DNA of 64,000 nt, from NCBI GenBank assembly GCA_037974665.1, contig CM075780.1:56213594-56277593 (forward strand), read 5' to 3'. The position numbers and the translations under genes are program-made. How positions within the stretch are numbered: position 1 is the stretch's first letter; each line of letters opens with the position of its first letter. The DNA is from Ehretia macrophylla. Its lineage: Eukaryota; Streptophyta; Magnoliopsida; Boraginales; Ehretiaceae. The notes beneath the pieces are model-generated. The model ran no database searches. It was given only the letters and a program-made list of their open reading frames with translations, and had not been told where the DNA came from. Shown here piece after piece: positions 37,153-60,392 of the stretch.

Positions 37153-38465
37153 CCCCCCCCCCCCCTTTTTCATGCGTCCCAATGACGTGTAGGGTAAAGG
37201 AGTCGGCCACACCATGGTCTTTAAGACCATGGTGTTTTATTTTGTTTCAGCTTGTTTTTTTTGTAGTATTTGAAGTTTAATTGTGGTTAAATTCCTAGTT
37301 TGACTAAACTACTATGTCTATCTATAAATTATAGCTAAGATAATTAAATTTAATTATTTAATTATTTATTTCTACACTTTAATATTTATATTTAATTTTG
37401 TTAGTTAAATATATGGAATATTATGGATGCATGGAATTCTAGCACCATTAGGATTTAGAATGGCTAATCCTAATATACTTAGGTAATGAATAATTAAGAA
37501 TTAATCTAGGATAAGATTAATTTATATTAATCTAGAGATTAATTAATTATAAGAATATTTAAAATTGGTTTAAAATAACTTTTATCTTTTAGAACCCAAT
37601 TATTAAATTATATATACCTAAGTAGGCCTTGCCTACAGCTTTAGAGATTAAAGCCCAATATAGGTAATATATTTTAAATTATACTTAAAAAGTTTTAAAT
37701 AAAGGCCTATAATATTCTAGGAAATAAAGAACCTAAGTCCATATTCTAGGAGAAATATTATTAGCCTTTTATTATTTAGATAAAACCTGGATTTTAAGTG
37801 TTAAGGAAAAATATATGAAAACTCTTTTATTTAATAAAAATTCAAGTGGCAGAGGGAAGTGGAAAACCCCAAGGCTTTCCAGTTCCGGTTTGTACTAATA
37901 AATTAATATTGCCTCGCCTTACAATGCGATATGCTCCCCACGGAGGGTAATATTTAATTTGGACATTAGTAGATAAACTAAACGTAGATAATCATAAAAC
38001 AAGATGATTAATAGGCTCGGCCATCCTAAATATGGAGTTCTTCACTAAAGATCATTTTATAGGATGTAGACATAAGTCATTACCCTACGGCGGACTTAAG
38101 TCTAAGACATTCTAGGGAATATTAACTAAGGAATGGTAATTCACTCGACTCTAGAAGAAATAGTATTTTAGCCAAAGTAAATATATTCTAGAGAAGTCAA
38201 ATTATACAGTGATTGGATTATTATTTGGATAGTAAGTAACAATCCAAACGAAGCATGGGCTTAACTCAAATTTACAAGTTCGATTATCCAAAAGTTGGAG
38301 GATTTGTAGGTAAATTGAGACACTGTTGCATGAAGTAGTTTAAAGGTCAACTGCTTAATAAAAAAATTAATGTGTATATATGTGTTCTTCCATGTTTACA
38401 TTATACATGATATACTTGTGTTACACATTAATGTATTAATAATTACAATGTATATGTATTCAGAA
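37153..38465 (+). other. copia-C leader, part 2
   Basis: Continuation of the untranslated leader from a run of 13 C to the gag ATG at 38466. AT-rich, with no frame matching a known domain. A perfect inverted repeat sits at 37210-37234. Confidence 0.6.
37210..37234 (+). other. perfect hairpin in copia-C leader
   Basis: CACCATGGTC, loop TTTAA, GACCATGGTG: ten base pairs without mismatch in a leader otherwise strongly diverged. It could be an RNA structure for dimerisation, packaging or translation control; this is inference. Confidence 0.75.
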
Positions 38466-41400
38466 ATGTTAGAAAATACCATTTAGTGGACTGAACTATT
38501 CTGTAAGAATAAGTTGAATGGTGCCAATTATATGGATTGGTACAGGACTTTAGATCCAATATTAAAAAGGAACAATGTTGAGTTTATCCAGACAGTAACT
38601 CGACTAGGCATTCATGAGAATTCTGATCGTCAAGAAGTCGAAAGGAGATGGGATAGGGCTAATGACATGGTTATTAAGATAGTCCTAGGATCCCTATTAG
38701 ATACTTTACGGCATCAGCATGAGAAGATAATAGTGGTGTCGCACTTGCTAACTTATTTGAAGGTAGTCTGTGATGTGATGACAGCCAAGATAAAGAAAGG
38801 TACACCTGTCAGGAAGCATGTCCAGTGTATGATGGGGCTCCTCTATCTAGCTACTCTCATGGGAGCAAGGATTAGCACTCAAGAAGAAATAGATCTCGTC
38901 CTAGATACTCTTCCAGGAAGTTTCGACCAGATCAAGCTCATTCATGGAATGGGGCACTTAAAACTGGAACCACACTATCTTGTGGCTAGACTCAAAAACT
39001 TGGAGGCACTGATGAAAAGAAAAATGAGAGTAAGGTCGAGACCTCATATGAGGTATGTGGAAAGCAGGCCCAAAGGCAAATGCTCCAAGTGTAAAGCCCA
39101 AGGATATTGGAGAAAAAATTGTCTAAAGTACCTTGCTAATAGCAAGACAAGTACCTCCTCAGCTTTCTACATTGAAATAGTTTTAGTGGTTGATTCTACT
39201 GATTCTTGGATCATAGATTCTGGAGCCACTAATCATATCTACAATTCTTTGCAGGTATTTCGGATAATGCGAATGCTTGAGAAATGAGACTTTGCTTTGA
39301 GAGTTGGTACCATAGCAAAAGTATGGGTCGTTGCAGTGGGAGATGTTTATCCTAGTTTTAGTACTACTAGAGTTATTAGTTTTGAACAATTGTTATTATG
39401 TTTTGGATTTTTTAAAGAATTTAATTTTAATTTTAATTTCACAACTTTTGAATAACAATTATGCAGTTTCTTTCCATTCTGGTATGGACATCAGTAGATA
39501 TGGTAGCATAATTTATTTTGGTAGTTTACATAATAACTTGTTCTATTTATATCCTAAAACATCTTCACTGCATAATAAAGAGCATAGAAATAATAAGAGA
39601 AAGGTTTTATGAACCAATGATGGATATATATGGCACTTACGTTTGGGACATATCAGCTCAAACAGGGTTCAGAGGTTGGTTAAGGATGGGCATTTAAGCT
39701 CATTAGATCTTGATCAATTACTACAGTATGAATCGTGTCTTAAAGTAAAGTTGACCTAGAGGTCATTTTCTTCTAAAGGACACAAAGCCAATAAAGCACT
39801 AGAATTAGTTCACACTGATGTGTATGGTCCTATGAGCACACCATCTCGTGGAGGTTATGAGTACTTTATCACCTTTACAGATGATTACTCAATATATGGA
39901 TATATATTCTTAATGCGACGCAAGTTAGATTCCTTTGACAAGTTCAAAGAATTTAAGTCTGAAGCGGAGATGCAATTAGAAAACTATATCAAAGCCATAC
40001 AGTCTGATCATGGTGGCAAGTACCTCTTAGGTGACTTCCGGTAGTACCTCACAGAACATGGGAAAGTGACTCAGCTAAACATCACCTAGGACTTCCCAGC
40101 AGAATGGTGTAGCTGAGAGAAGAAATCGGACACTCTTAGATATGGTAAAATCCATTATAAGTCATGCCACGTTACCCATATCATTATAAGGATATGCATT
40201 AGAAACAACAACATATATTCTGAACTTAGTACCTTCTAAATCAGTACCTAGAATGCCACTGGAGATATGGATAGGCTACAAACCTAGCTTGGGGCACTTC
40301 CATGTTTGGGGTTGTTCAGCTTATGCACTTAGCAACAATACTACAAAATTGGAACCAAGATCAGAAATGTGATATTTTATAGGCTATCCTAAAGGAACCA
40401 GATGTGGGATCTTTTATCACTTTAAGGAGTAGAAAGTGTTAATTATCACCCATGTTAGATACTTAGAAGATGATATATTGATCCAGACAACATGAGATTC
40501 TGAGATTGCTCTAGAGGAGATTCTTCCAAAATCTCCAAACGCACCTACAACAAATAAGGGAATTGATAGTACCCTAGAGCCTCGTCCTAGTGGGAAATAT
40601 CAGAGAACCTGATAGATACTATGGAGAATCTTTTCAGGCAGACTCTGTAGATCAGATTATTGACTTCACTAGTTATGATGAAGCAGTAACGGATGTGGAT
40701 GCAAACCAATGGCATATAGCGATGCAATCAGAGTTGGAGTCAATGTACTCTAATAGAGTCTGAGAACTTGTAGTTGCACCTGAAGGAGTAAAACCCATAG
40801 GGTGCAAATGGTTCTACAAGAGAAAGAGAAATGTGAAAACCATCAAAGCAAGGTTGGTTGCAAAAGGATATACTCAGAAAGAAGGGATCGATTATGAGGA
40901 AACATTTTTGTCAGTATCTATGCTCAAGTCCATAAGAATTCTCTTAGCCATAGTATGTCATTATGACTACGAGATTTGGCAAATGGACATCAAGACAGCA
41001 TTCCTTAACGAAAATCTCAACGAGAATATCTATATGATGCAGCCAGACGGGTTTATAGCTAAAGGCCAAGAGAACATGGTTTGTAAGCTTAATAAGTCTA
41101 TTTATGGACTTAAGCAAGCATCACCTGCGTGAAACATCAAGTTTGACCAAGCAGTCAAATCTTTTGGCTTTGATAATAAATTGATGAACCATGCGTGTAC
41201 AAAAAAGGTAATGGTAATCCTATCACATTCTGAGTCCTTTATGTAGATGTTATCCTATTATTTGGGAATGACATAGGAATGTTGTTATCTATAAAGGTTT
41301 GGCTATCTACTCAATTTCAGATGAAGGACCTAGGAGAGGCTAGTTATATTCTTGGGATCAAGCTTTTGCATAATCATAGAAATAAGACACTAGTATTATC

Positions 41401-42238
41401 CCAGTCTTCATACATTGAGAAGATTCTTGTTAAGTCTAGCATGCAATACTTTAAGAAAGGTTTGTTCCCTCTAGGCATGAAGTACCTCTATCCAAGGATC
41501 GGTGTCCAAAGACGCTTGATGAGGTAGAAAGCATAAAGAAGGTTCCATATGCTTCGATTGTTGGTAGTCTCATATACGAGATACTATGTACAAGACTGGA
41601 CATCTGCTTTATTGTAGGCATGGTCAACATATATCAATCAAATCTAGGATCAACTCATTGGATTGTGGTTAAGCACATATTCAAGTATCTTAGAAGAACA
41701 AAGAACTATGTGTTAGAATACCGCGCAGACGATCTAACGCCATTAGCTTATACTGACTCAGATTTCCAGTCTGATAGAGATTCCAGAATTTCCACTTCTG
41801 GATATGTCTTTACTCTGTCAGGTGGAGTTATCTCATGGAGAAGTGTCATGCAGAATTGTATTGCTGATTCAACCATAGAAGGAGAATATGTATCAGCGTC
41901 TAAAGCTACAAAAGAAGCAGTATGTCTTAGAAAGTTCCTTAAAGAATTAGAAGTAGTGCCATCAGTCTCTAAACCTATTGTCATATATTACGATAATAGT
42001 GGTATTGTCGTACAATGTAAAAAGCCAATGAGTCACTGGAAAGACAATCATATAGAGAGAAAGTACTGTTTAATCCGAGAGTTTATTCAATGAGGGGATA
42101 TAGTGGTAGAACAAATTGTCTCAGCTAGTAACCTAGTAGATCCATTTACTAAGATACTCACAGAAAAAGTTTTCTCAGCTCATGTAGAGACTTTGGGTCT
42201 TAGGATAGGTAGCAACAGTGATCCTTAGTGCAAGTGGG
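38466..42238 (+). pseudogene. copia-C gag-pol, inactivated
   Basis: Gag from ATG 38466 with a stop at 38484, core at 38514-39100 (K-L-N-G-A-N-Y-M-D-W-Y). The zinc knuckle at about 39080-39122 reads C-S-K-C...Y...C with the His replaced by Tyr. Protease D-S-G-A-T-N-H is at about 39217-39237. Integrase runs from about 39625 (W-H-L-R-L-G-H) to 40400 with stops. RT spans about 40680-41430; the catalytic Y-V-D-D is Y-V-D-V at about 41240-41251. RNase H at 41620-42220 keeps D-S-D and the second-half motifs (E-G-E-Y, Y-D-N-S, R-K-Y-C-L-I-R-E). A frameshift lies near 41180. The element cannot reverse-transcribe itself. Confidence 0.92.
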
Positions 42239-42242
42239 AGTC
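42230..42242 (+). other. copia-C polypurine tract
   Basis: GCAAGTGGGAGTC directly before the 3' LTR, matching the AAGTGGGAG tract usual in copia elements. Confidence 0.85.
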
Positions 42243-44142
42243 TGTTGGCAATGGTATGCCCAAAAGACCACTAATACACGACATTTTAGTGAATGAATAC
42301 ATATTGTGATTGTTTATGATTAATGGTTACATTCATACACATTATCTTGACCTTGTTTATGTGTAATTTTGTTGTATAGAGGCCCTTGATCCATAATGAA
42401 TGACTTAGGTGCACGTTGTCCGAGCATAGAAGGTCTAAGTTATGGACACTTTGTTGTAGAATCAGTTAATAACCAATTGATGGAGTTAGACGTTTTATCA
42501 AAGTCTAAGTTATAGTGAGTCAGTCTCCTGTGAAGGGTGACTTGCCTTGGTTGTTGGTAGATTTTTGGACTAAATCTTACTAGTGTATGCGTCACACATT
42601 GAACGAACCACTTAGGTATGATATCTCCAAGAGGTACTATCAAAGATAGGGATCAATACATACCTTATGCTACTAAGTGATCAATACACTTAATCTTGAG
42701 CATTTGTGGATGAATTGATGAAATCAAGTTCATGTGCTTTGATGCACTATGGGTGAGACCTTAGTTGTGGGTCAACAGCTCTGTGTGTTGGCATATGGGT
42801 TTGACTAGTTGGGACATGCGTATGCAATAGAGAGTTCATGCCGTCGCATGACAGAAGAATTACTCACTTGTGATTCTCCAATAGATCGTCCTAATCTGAG
42901 CTTAGTGATGTACTCTACAAGTATGTTAGATATTTGGCTTATGGGTCGCTCCCTAGATCAAGTGTTGCTTATCCAGTGGATGGTTATTTAAAGGATTTAG
43001 ATGTCTCAAGGAGAAAGTGAAATCAAGAAGGAGATAGTACTTGGAAAGTCTTTCTTGATTGTGAATATTACATGGAGGGGTATTTTGGTCATTTAATTTA
43101 GTAGGTCGTAGACTAAGGTCATACTTAGTATGACGTGCTTCTGCATTCAGCAGTAAACATCTTGGAATGCAGCCATGACTTTTTAGTGGAATAAATCATG
43201 TTAAAAAGCCTAAATGTGCTATAGGGATTAACAAGAGCATTTTGGTCTTTTCAGTTACTAAGTTGTTTATGTCTTTTGGTCCCACTTCTAGCCTATTTCC
43301 TTTTAGATGTATGTTATAGTTTCCTAGATTTTTATTATATTCAGAGTTGTTAAATTAAAGTATTCAATTACAACTTAGTATCCTATTTATGAAAATATCC
43401 TATTTGGATTAATTGTGGATAATTTAGAAACTACCAATTAATTAATTTAGCAAAATAATACATGGACTAAGCATAGTGGACCAAGCCACACGCCTAGGCC
43501 ACTAGGCATGGTCCACACATGAATCCAAGAGAGTAAGAAGAGTTGGAATATTTAGTAGTTTAATTAAATATGTTATTGGGCTAGCCAAGTCCAAAGATGC
43601 ATAGGATTGGCTTATGGGCTGAGAATCCAAATCTTAATTCATCTAGGATTAAATACTAAGGCTATTTCATATCTATAAATAGAGCTCATCTTCCACTTTC
43701 ATAATTCGCACCTCTCTCACGAGAAAATAGAAGATTGAGAAGCTCTCTCTCTCTCTCTCTCTCACGCGAGAATCATTTGGGAAAATACAAGAGAAGAATC
43801 TCATAATTCTTCATCATCTAAGAGTAGGAAGAAGGTCATAGAGAAGAAGATCAAAATCTTCCAAGAGCTCCTAGGTGTGTAGATCTTCAAGGAGCAAGAA
43901 GGTGATTAGGTTTTGTATTTTTTGTTAAGATTCTTAAGCTAACGAGTTATGGAAACAAAACTATCTCTTGTTAGAATTTTTTCTTTATGAATTGTTCTTA
44001 CACATGTTCTTAGAGTTCTTACAATTATTCATCTTAGAACTTGTGGTTTGATCCTAGATAAGCATGTTATCAAGTTTTCGCTGCGTTTATATGCTTTAAA
44101 ATTTTTAAACACCATATTATATCTAGGTAGCTTAAATCTTCA
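42243..44142 (+). repeat. copia-C 3' LTR (1900 bp)
   Basis: Starts TGTTGGCAATGG and ends TCTTCA. Homologous to the 5' LTR with many substitutions and small indels. (CT)n tract at 43743-43763. Followed by GGTCA, the partner of AGTCA at 32441. Confidence 0.92.
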
Positions 44143-44336
44143 GGTCAAAGTCAAAGTCAATGCCTATAGTCAACACGATCTCGCTTTCAAATAGAATTTA
44201 ACAAAATCGAGCACAAATTTGAATTTAGCACATTTGAAATCCTTGAGAATGCACTGGTCAACTTTTGGTCAATCCAATAAAAGTCAACTTAAGGTCAATA
44301 GCTTGGTCAATCCCTAGTCAACAGTCTAGTCAACAC
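44143..44336. repeat. cluster of 11 GTCAA motifs
   Basis: Eleven GTCAA pentamers occur in 194 bp (for example GGTCAAAGTCAAAGTCAA at 44143, then AGTCAAC and GGTCAAT variants). TTGAC is the core of the WRKY W-box. This could be regulatory or simply a degenerate short repeat. Confidence 0.7.
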
Positions 44337-45339
44337 AATCGAACCAAGCTTACAAAAGTTCCACCTTGCGCAACATAATGGATCACAATTGTTGGCTCCT
44401 TTCTTAATTTCTTATTAAAATCCAAAAACGATCCAAGCCCAAATCCAAAAACTTGACTAAACCCAACCAAGTCTTGAACCTGACCTAACACTACTACAAG
44501 CCAAAATTCTAGCCCGATCCGTGATTTGACCCAATCCAATAACCTGGATCCACCAACTTATTTTTTTTAATATCAAAATTCAAAAACTCCAACCAAATCT
44601 ACAACCCAAAACAAAAACCAACTCGTCCCCTTCTTCACTCAATTCCGGCACAATTTGACCACCAAATATAATTTTGAGACTACCAACGTGGGCCTCTCTA
44701 CAAGACCAAGCTAATGGTATGATTCATATCGCCTAATGTTGCATGCGCAATGACAGAGCTCCAAGAAGGCTTGTGATTTTTTGTCTTCTCTAGTGACTCT
44801 CCTACAAACCTCAAGCTGTAAAACTACCACAAAAAGATTCCTTACATTCTGGGAAGCTGAATGGTATTAATCGCTTCGTTTGGTTGTAAAAATTTATGGA
44901 TCTAGAAATCCCGAAGCTTACGTGAGCTTTCTTTACCTTCAATGGTTGATTTTGTTCCAGCGATACTCAAGCTTTGTGCTACCTACTAGTAGCTTTCTCT
45001 CGTCACGTTGATTCTAACGGTTCACTCCAATCTCTAATTGGACACTCCATTAAGCGTACACAAGCTCCTCAATATCTGAGTTATCACTCTCAATTTTTGA
45101 CCAAACTGGGCCTCCAATGCCAACACCACAGGCACAATTGCATTCCCCTCATGAAAACGATTCTAATAATATGTTTGGAGCTGCCTAAAGTTGTCGTTTC
45201 TGAAATCCTTTTTTAAGCTACAGTGATGTTCTTTCAAGCTCGAAGTTTTTTTTCAAGATTTGGTTTTCTTCTTACATGCGAAAGCAACACATACCCCTCA
45301 CCCACCTAGCTCTGGTTTGTTATTATCGGGGTAATATCA
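44143..45339 (-). other. probable copia-B leader, distal part
   Basis: About 1.2 kb with no supported coding frame. It resumes the sequence interrupted by copia-C and runs up to LTR-like copy B. The first 200 bp are dense in GTCAA (TTGAC on the minus strand). The remainder is C/A-rich and unremarkable. Reading it as a leader rests on the gag fragment at 31442-32338 and the position of copy B. Confidence 0.45.
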
Positions 45340-45622
45340 TATGTATGAGAACGTGATTTGGAATAAATATGAAAGTGAGAAATTGACACATAAGATTTAC
45401 GTGATTCGACCAATTTACTTACGTCCACGGGTAATAGGAGAATAAATTCACTATACGATGAATCCTGCTACAAGCACATTTTTATAAAGTCTCATACCTC
45501 ATTGTTTCTGCCACACATGTTACAATATTTATAAGGCTTATTTATATGTAAATCTAAGATTTTAGGTGTTGGGATTATAATCCAATTGTGCACTATTTAC
45601 AAATACGGGCCATAGTCCAATA
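45340..45622 (-). repeat. LTR-like repeat copy B (probable copia-B 5' LTR)
   Basis: 283 bp sharing long blocks with 8696-9135 but shorter because of internal deletions. The ends are mutated (TATG...CAATA against TGTTG...CAACA). A weak PBS-like string (GGGGTAATATCA, 7/12 to the expected complement) abuts its left side, as a minus-strand 5' LTR requires. Confidence 0.55.
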
Positions 45623-46449
45623 GTTACAAAAATATAAAAAAAAACTATTGCTATTACTTTTTAAAACAGTTGCGAAATAACACACATATCATGTAGTATT
45701 TAAACATTTATTGCTAAAAATAACACTTGCAATGTTTTTCAATCCTTATTGTTTCTTTTGGCAAAAATCATTGCAAAAGAGAAATTGTAGTGGGACCTTA
45801 AACAACAGTGGCAAATCTGTTACATAAATTCATTTGAAATGATTTTTAAACTTCATCAATAGTTTTCTCAATGTTGTAATAGTCCAGAAATGTGATAATT
45901 TCTTAGATCCTTTGGTCTTTTATATGTAGTGTAGAATACGTTTTCTCTGTCGATCTGTTTTTGATGATCCTTCTGATTTCTATGCAAGTTGTGAATGATT
46001 TTATAAAATTAACTTATTGTCTGCAATCTCATTGAGATATTGATATAATCATTTTTTTCTCAAATAAGTAGGATTAGGTAAACATCACGTTCCTATTATG
46101 CTTGCCTTTTAGTTAGTTATATATCAACCGATCAGTTTACTTGCATTTTGAACTTGAGCAGTGCTTGCCCTATGAATCAATTGTTGCCATGCGCATTTCT
46201 AATATCTTTGTCGTGGTAAGATAATGCATCTTAAATAGACAAAATTAATATTCTTACTTCACAACAATTGTCTTATTAGACTGCTAGCAAATTACAGTAG
46301 CATTGTTTCAGTTCCAGAGAAATAAGGATGAAGAGATCATTTTCCATTCCGTAAGTTTTGTGTGGCACTTATTTCTATCTATTACAACATTTAATTTCGT
46401 GCAACATTTAAACTTCTCAAGGTCTTTAATTATAACATACATCGAGCGA
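45623..46449. other. 3' flank of the lipoxygenase gene
   Basis: AT-rich sequence without a gene or repeat that I recognise. The gene's 3' UTR must lie in the right-hand part, just below 46450 on the minus strand. No perfect AATAAA signal was found; an AATAAG variant lies at about 46366-46371 on the minus strand. Confidence 0.5.
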
Positions 46450-59253
<12,804 letters not shown>

Positions 59254-59470
59254 GTTATTGAATTTCTTTCTATGCCCTTCTGCTAGCTTAAATTCGTTAG
59301 CGAAGGATGTTTTGGTGAATCAATAATGAAGACTAAGCACTCCTTTATATAGAACGATGAAATAGGAGGAATAAGAAAGAGTTGCAATTTTTTTTTGTTT
59401 TTTCTAACCCTCCACCCTTAGAAAGAGTTGCAACATGTGATTAGCTTCATATATGTCACGTGAAACATAT
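59254..59470 (-). promoter_or_regulatory. lipoxygenase promoter: TATA box and G-box
   Basis: On the minus strand CTATATAAAGG at 59352-59342 is a good TATA box about 90 bp upstream of the ATG, implying a 5' UTR of roughly 60 nt. A perfect G-box CACGTG at 59457-59462 lies about 105 bp above the TATA box, and a CATGTG at 59434-59439. MYC-type bHLH factors of the jasmonate response bind these; autoregulation by jasmonate is inference. Confidence 0.75.
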
Positions 59471-60392
59471 AGTAAATATGAAAAATTGTGTGATAAAAAA
59501 GGAGCAGGCGGACAGTACTGTGTAATCCAGTACGAAGGGTGTCTAAATATCACAGGAATGGACTAGGCTTGCGGTCCTCATGCAATCAATAACACATTGA
59601 TAGCAATATTTTGTTCTTTGTGGAAACGTGAAAAATGAAAAGGAAAATTGATCTGATTAAATATCTCTGACACAAATATCCACCCTATATTCTACCACCA
59701 CACATAGGGCTCGACTAGATTTCAGAAGTAAATCACGAAAATATCCACCATGTGGAATTATTTTTTGGAAGATCAGTACATGAATAAAATTATCGGGATC
59801 AATTGGTATTCCAAGAAAATATAGAAAACATATAGCCTTGTCACCAAAGTTCGATCATATTATTGCAAAAAAGACAAGTAAATATTAAGTTTGGTCCCTT
59901 TTAATTAGAACTCCTTCTACCAAAAAAAAATAGCACTCCTATTTTCAAAAGGCTACCATCATATTATCAAGGGGATCGGATGTCAAATCATGTTAAATGT
60001 GGTCTAAAATACTCACGAGCACTGTTTTTTTTTTTTTTGGTCAAACACGAGCACTGTCTTTGAAGTTACATGTTTTGGTCTTCCCCCGAAATAGAAATTA
60101 GAGGACACTATGTTAATCTGAATGCAATAAAAAAAAAAAACCATTAAAGTTACCAGACACCCCCTTGTTATATAATTAACGAGTACTATTCTGCTACATG
60201 TCAAGTTTTAATCAGGATATTTAATTTATTGCCTAGTTAAGAAATCTATTTATTTTGTAAGTCTTTATATGTGGAAATAGTTATCTATCCTGTTTGAAAC
60301 TGCTGAAAGAAAAAAAGCAAAAGAAGAAATATCTAGGTAAAAATATTTAATATATATATATAATAGTAGGAGCCATCGTCGACAGTAGCTCT
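59471..60392. other. distal upstream region of the lipoxygenase
   Basis: AT-rich sequence with several poly(A)/(T) runs. No gene, no repeat family and no further clear regulatory motif recognised. Confidence 0.5.

Larger units (their letters stand above)
32446..44142 (+). mobile_element. copia-C: Ty1/copia element with nested solo gypsy LTR (11697 bp)
   Basis: Two ~1.9 kb LTRs, PBS, gag-pol in copia order (gag, protease, integrase, RT, RNase H) and PPT. Flanking 5-mers AGTCA (32441-32445) and GGTCA (44143-44147) match 4/5. Subtracting the gypsy LTR at 34720-37152, the element is about 9.26 kb. Pol carries many stops and a destroyed RT active site. The LTR family is related to the solo LTR at 29399-31441. 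Confidence 0.92.

Noticed and set aside
44330..45216. Frames of 69 and 80 codons in the interval before the lipoxygenase
   Set aside because: No recognisable motif, and the interval is best explained as retroelement leader.
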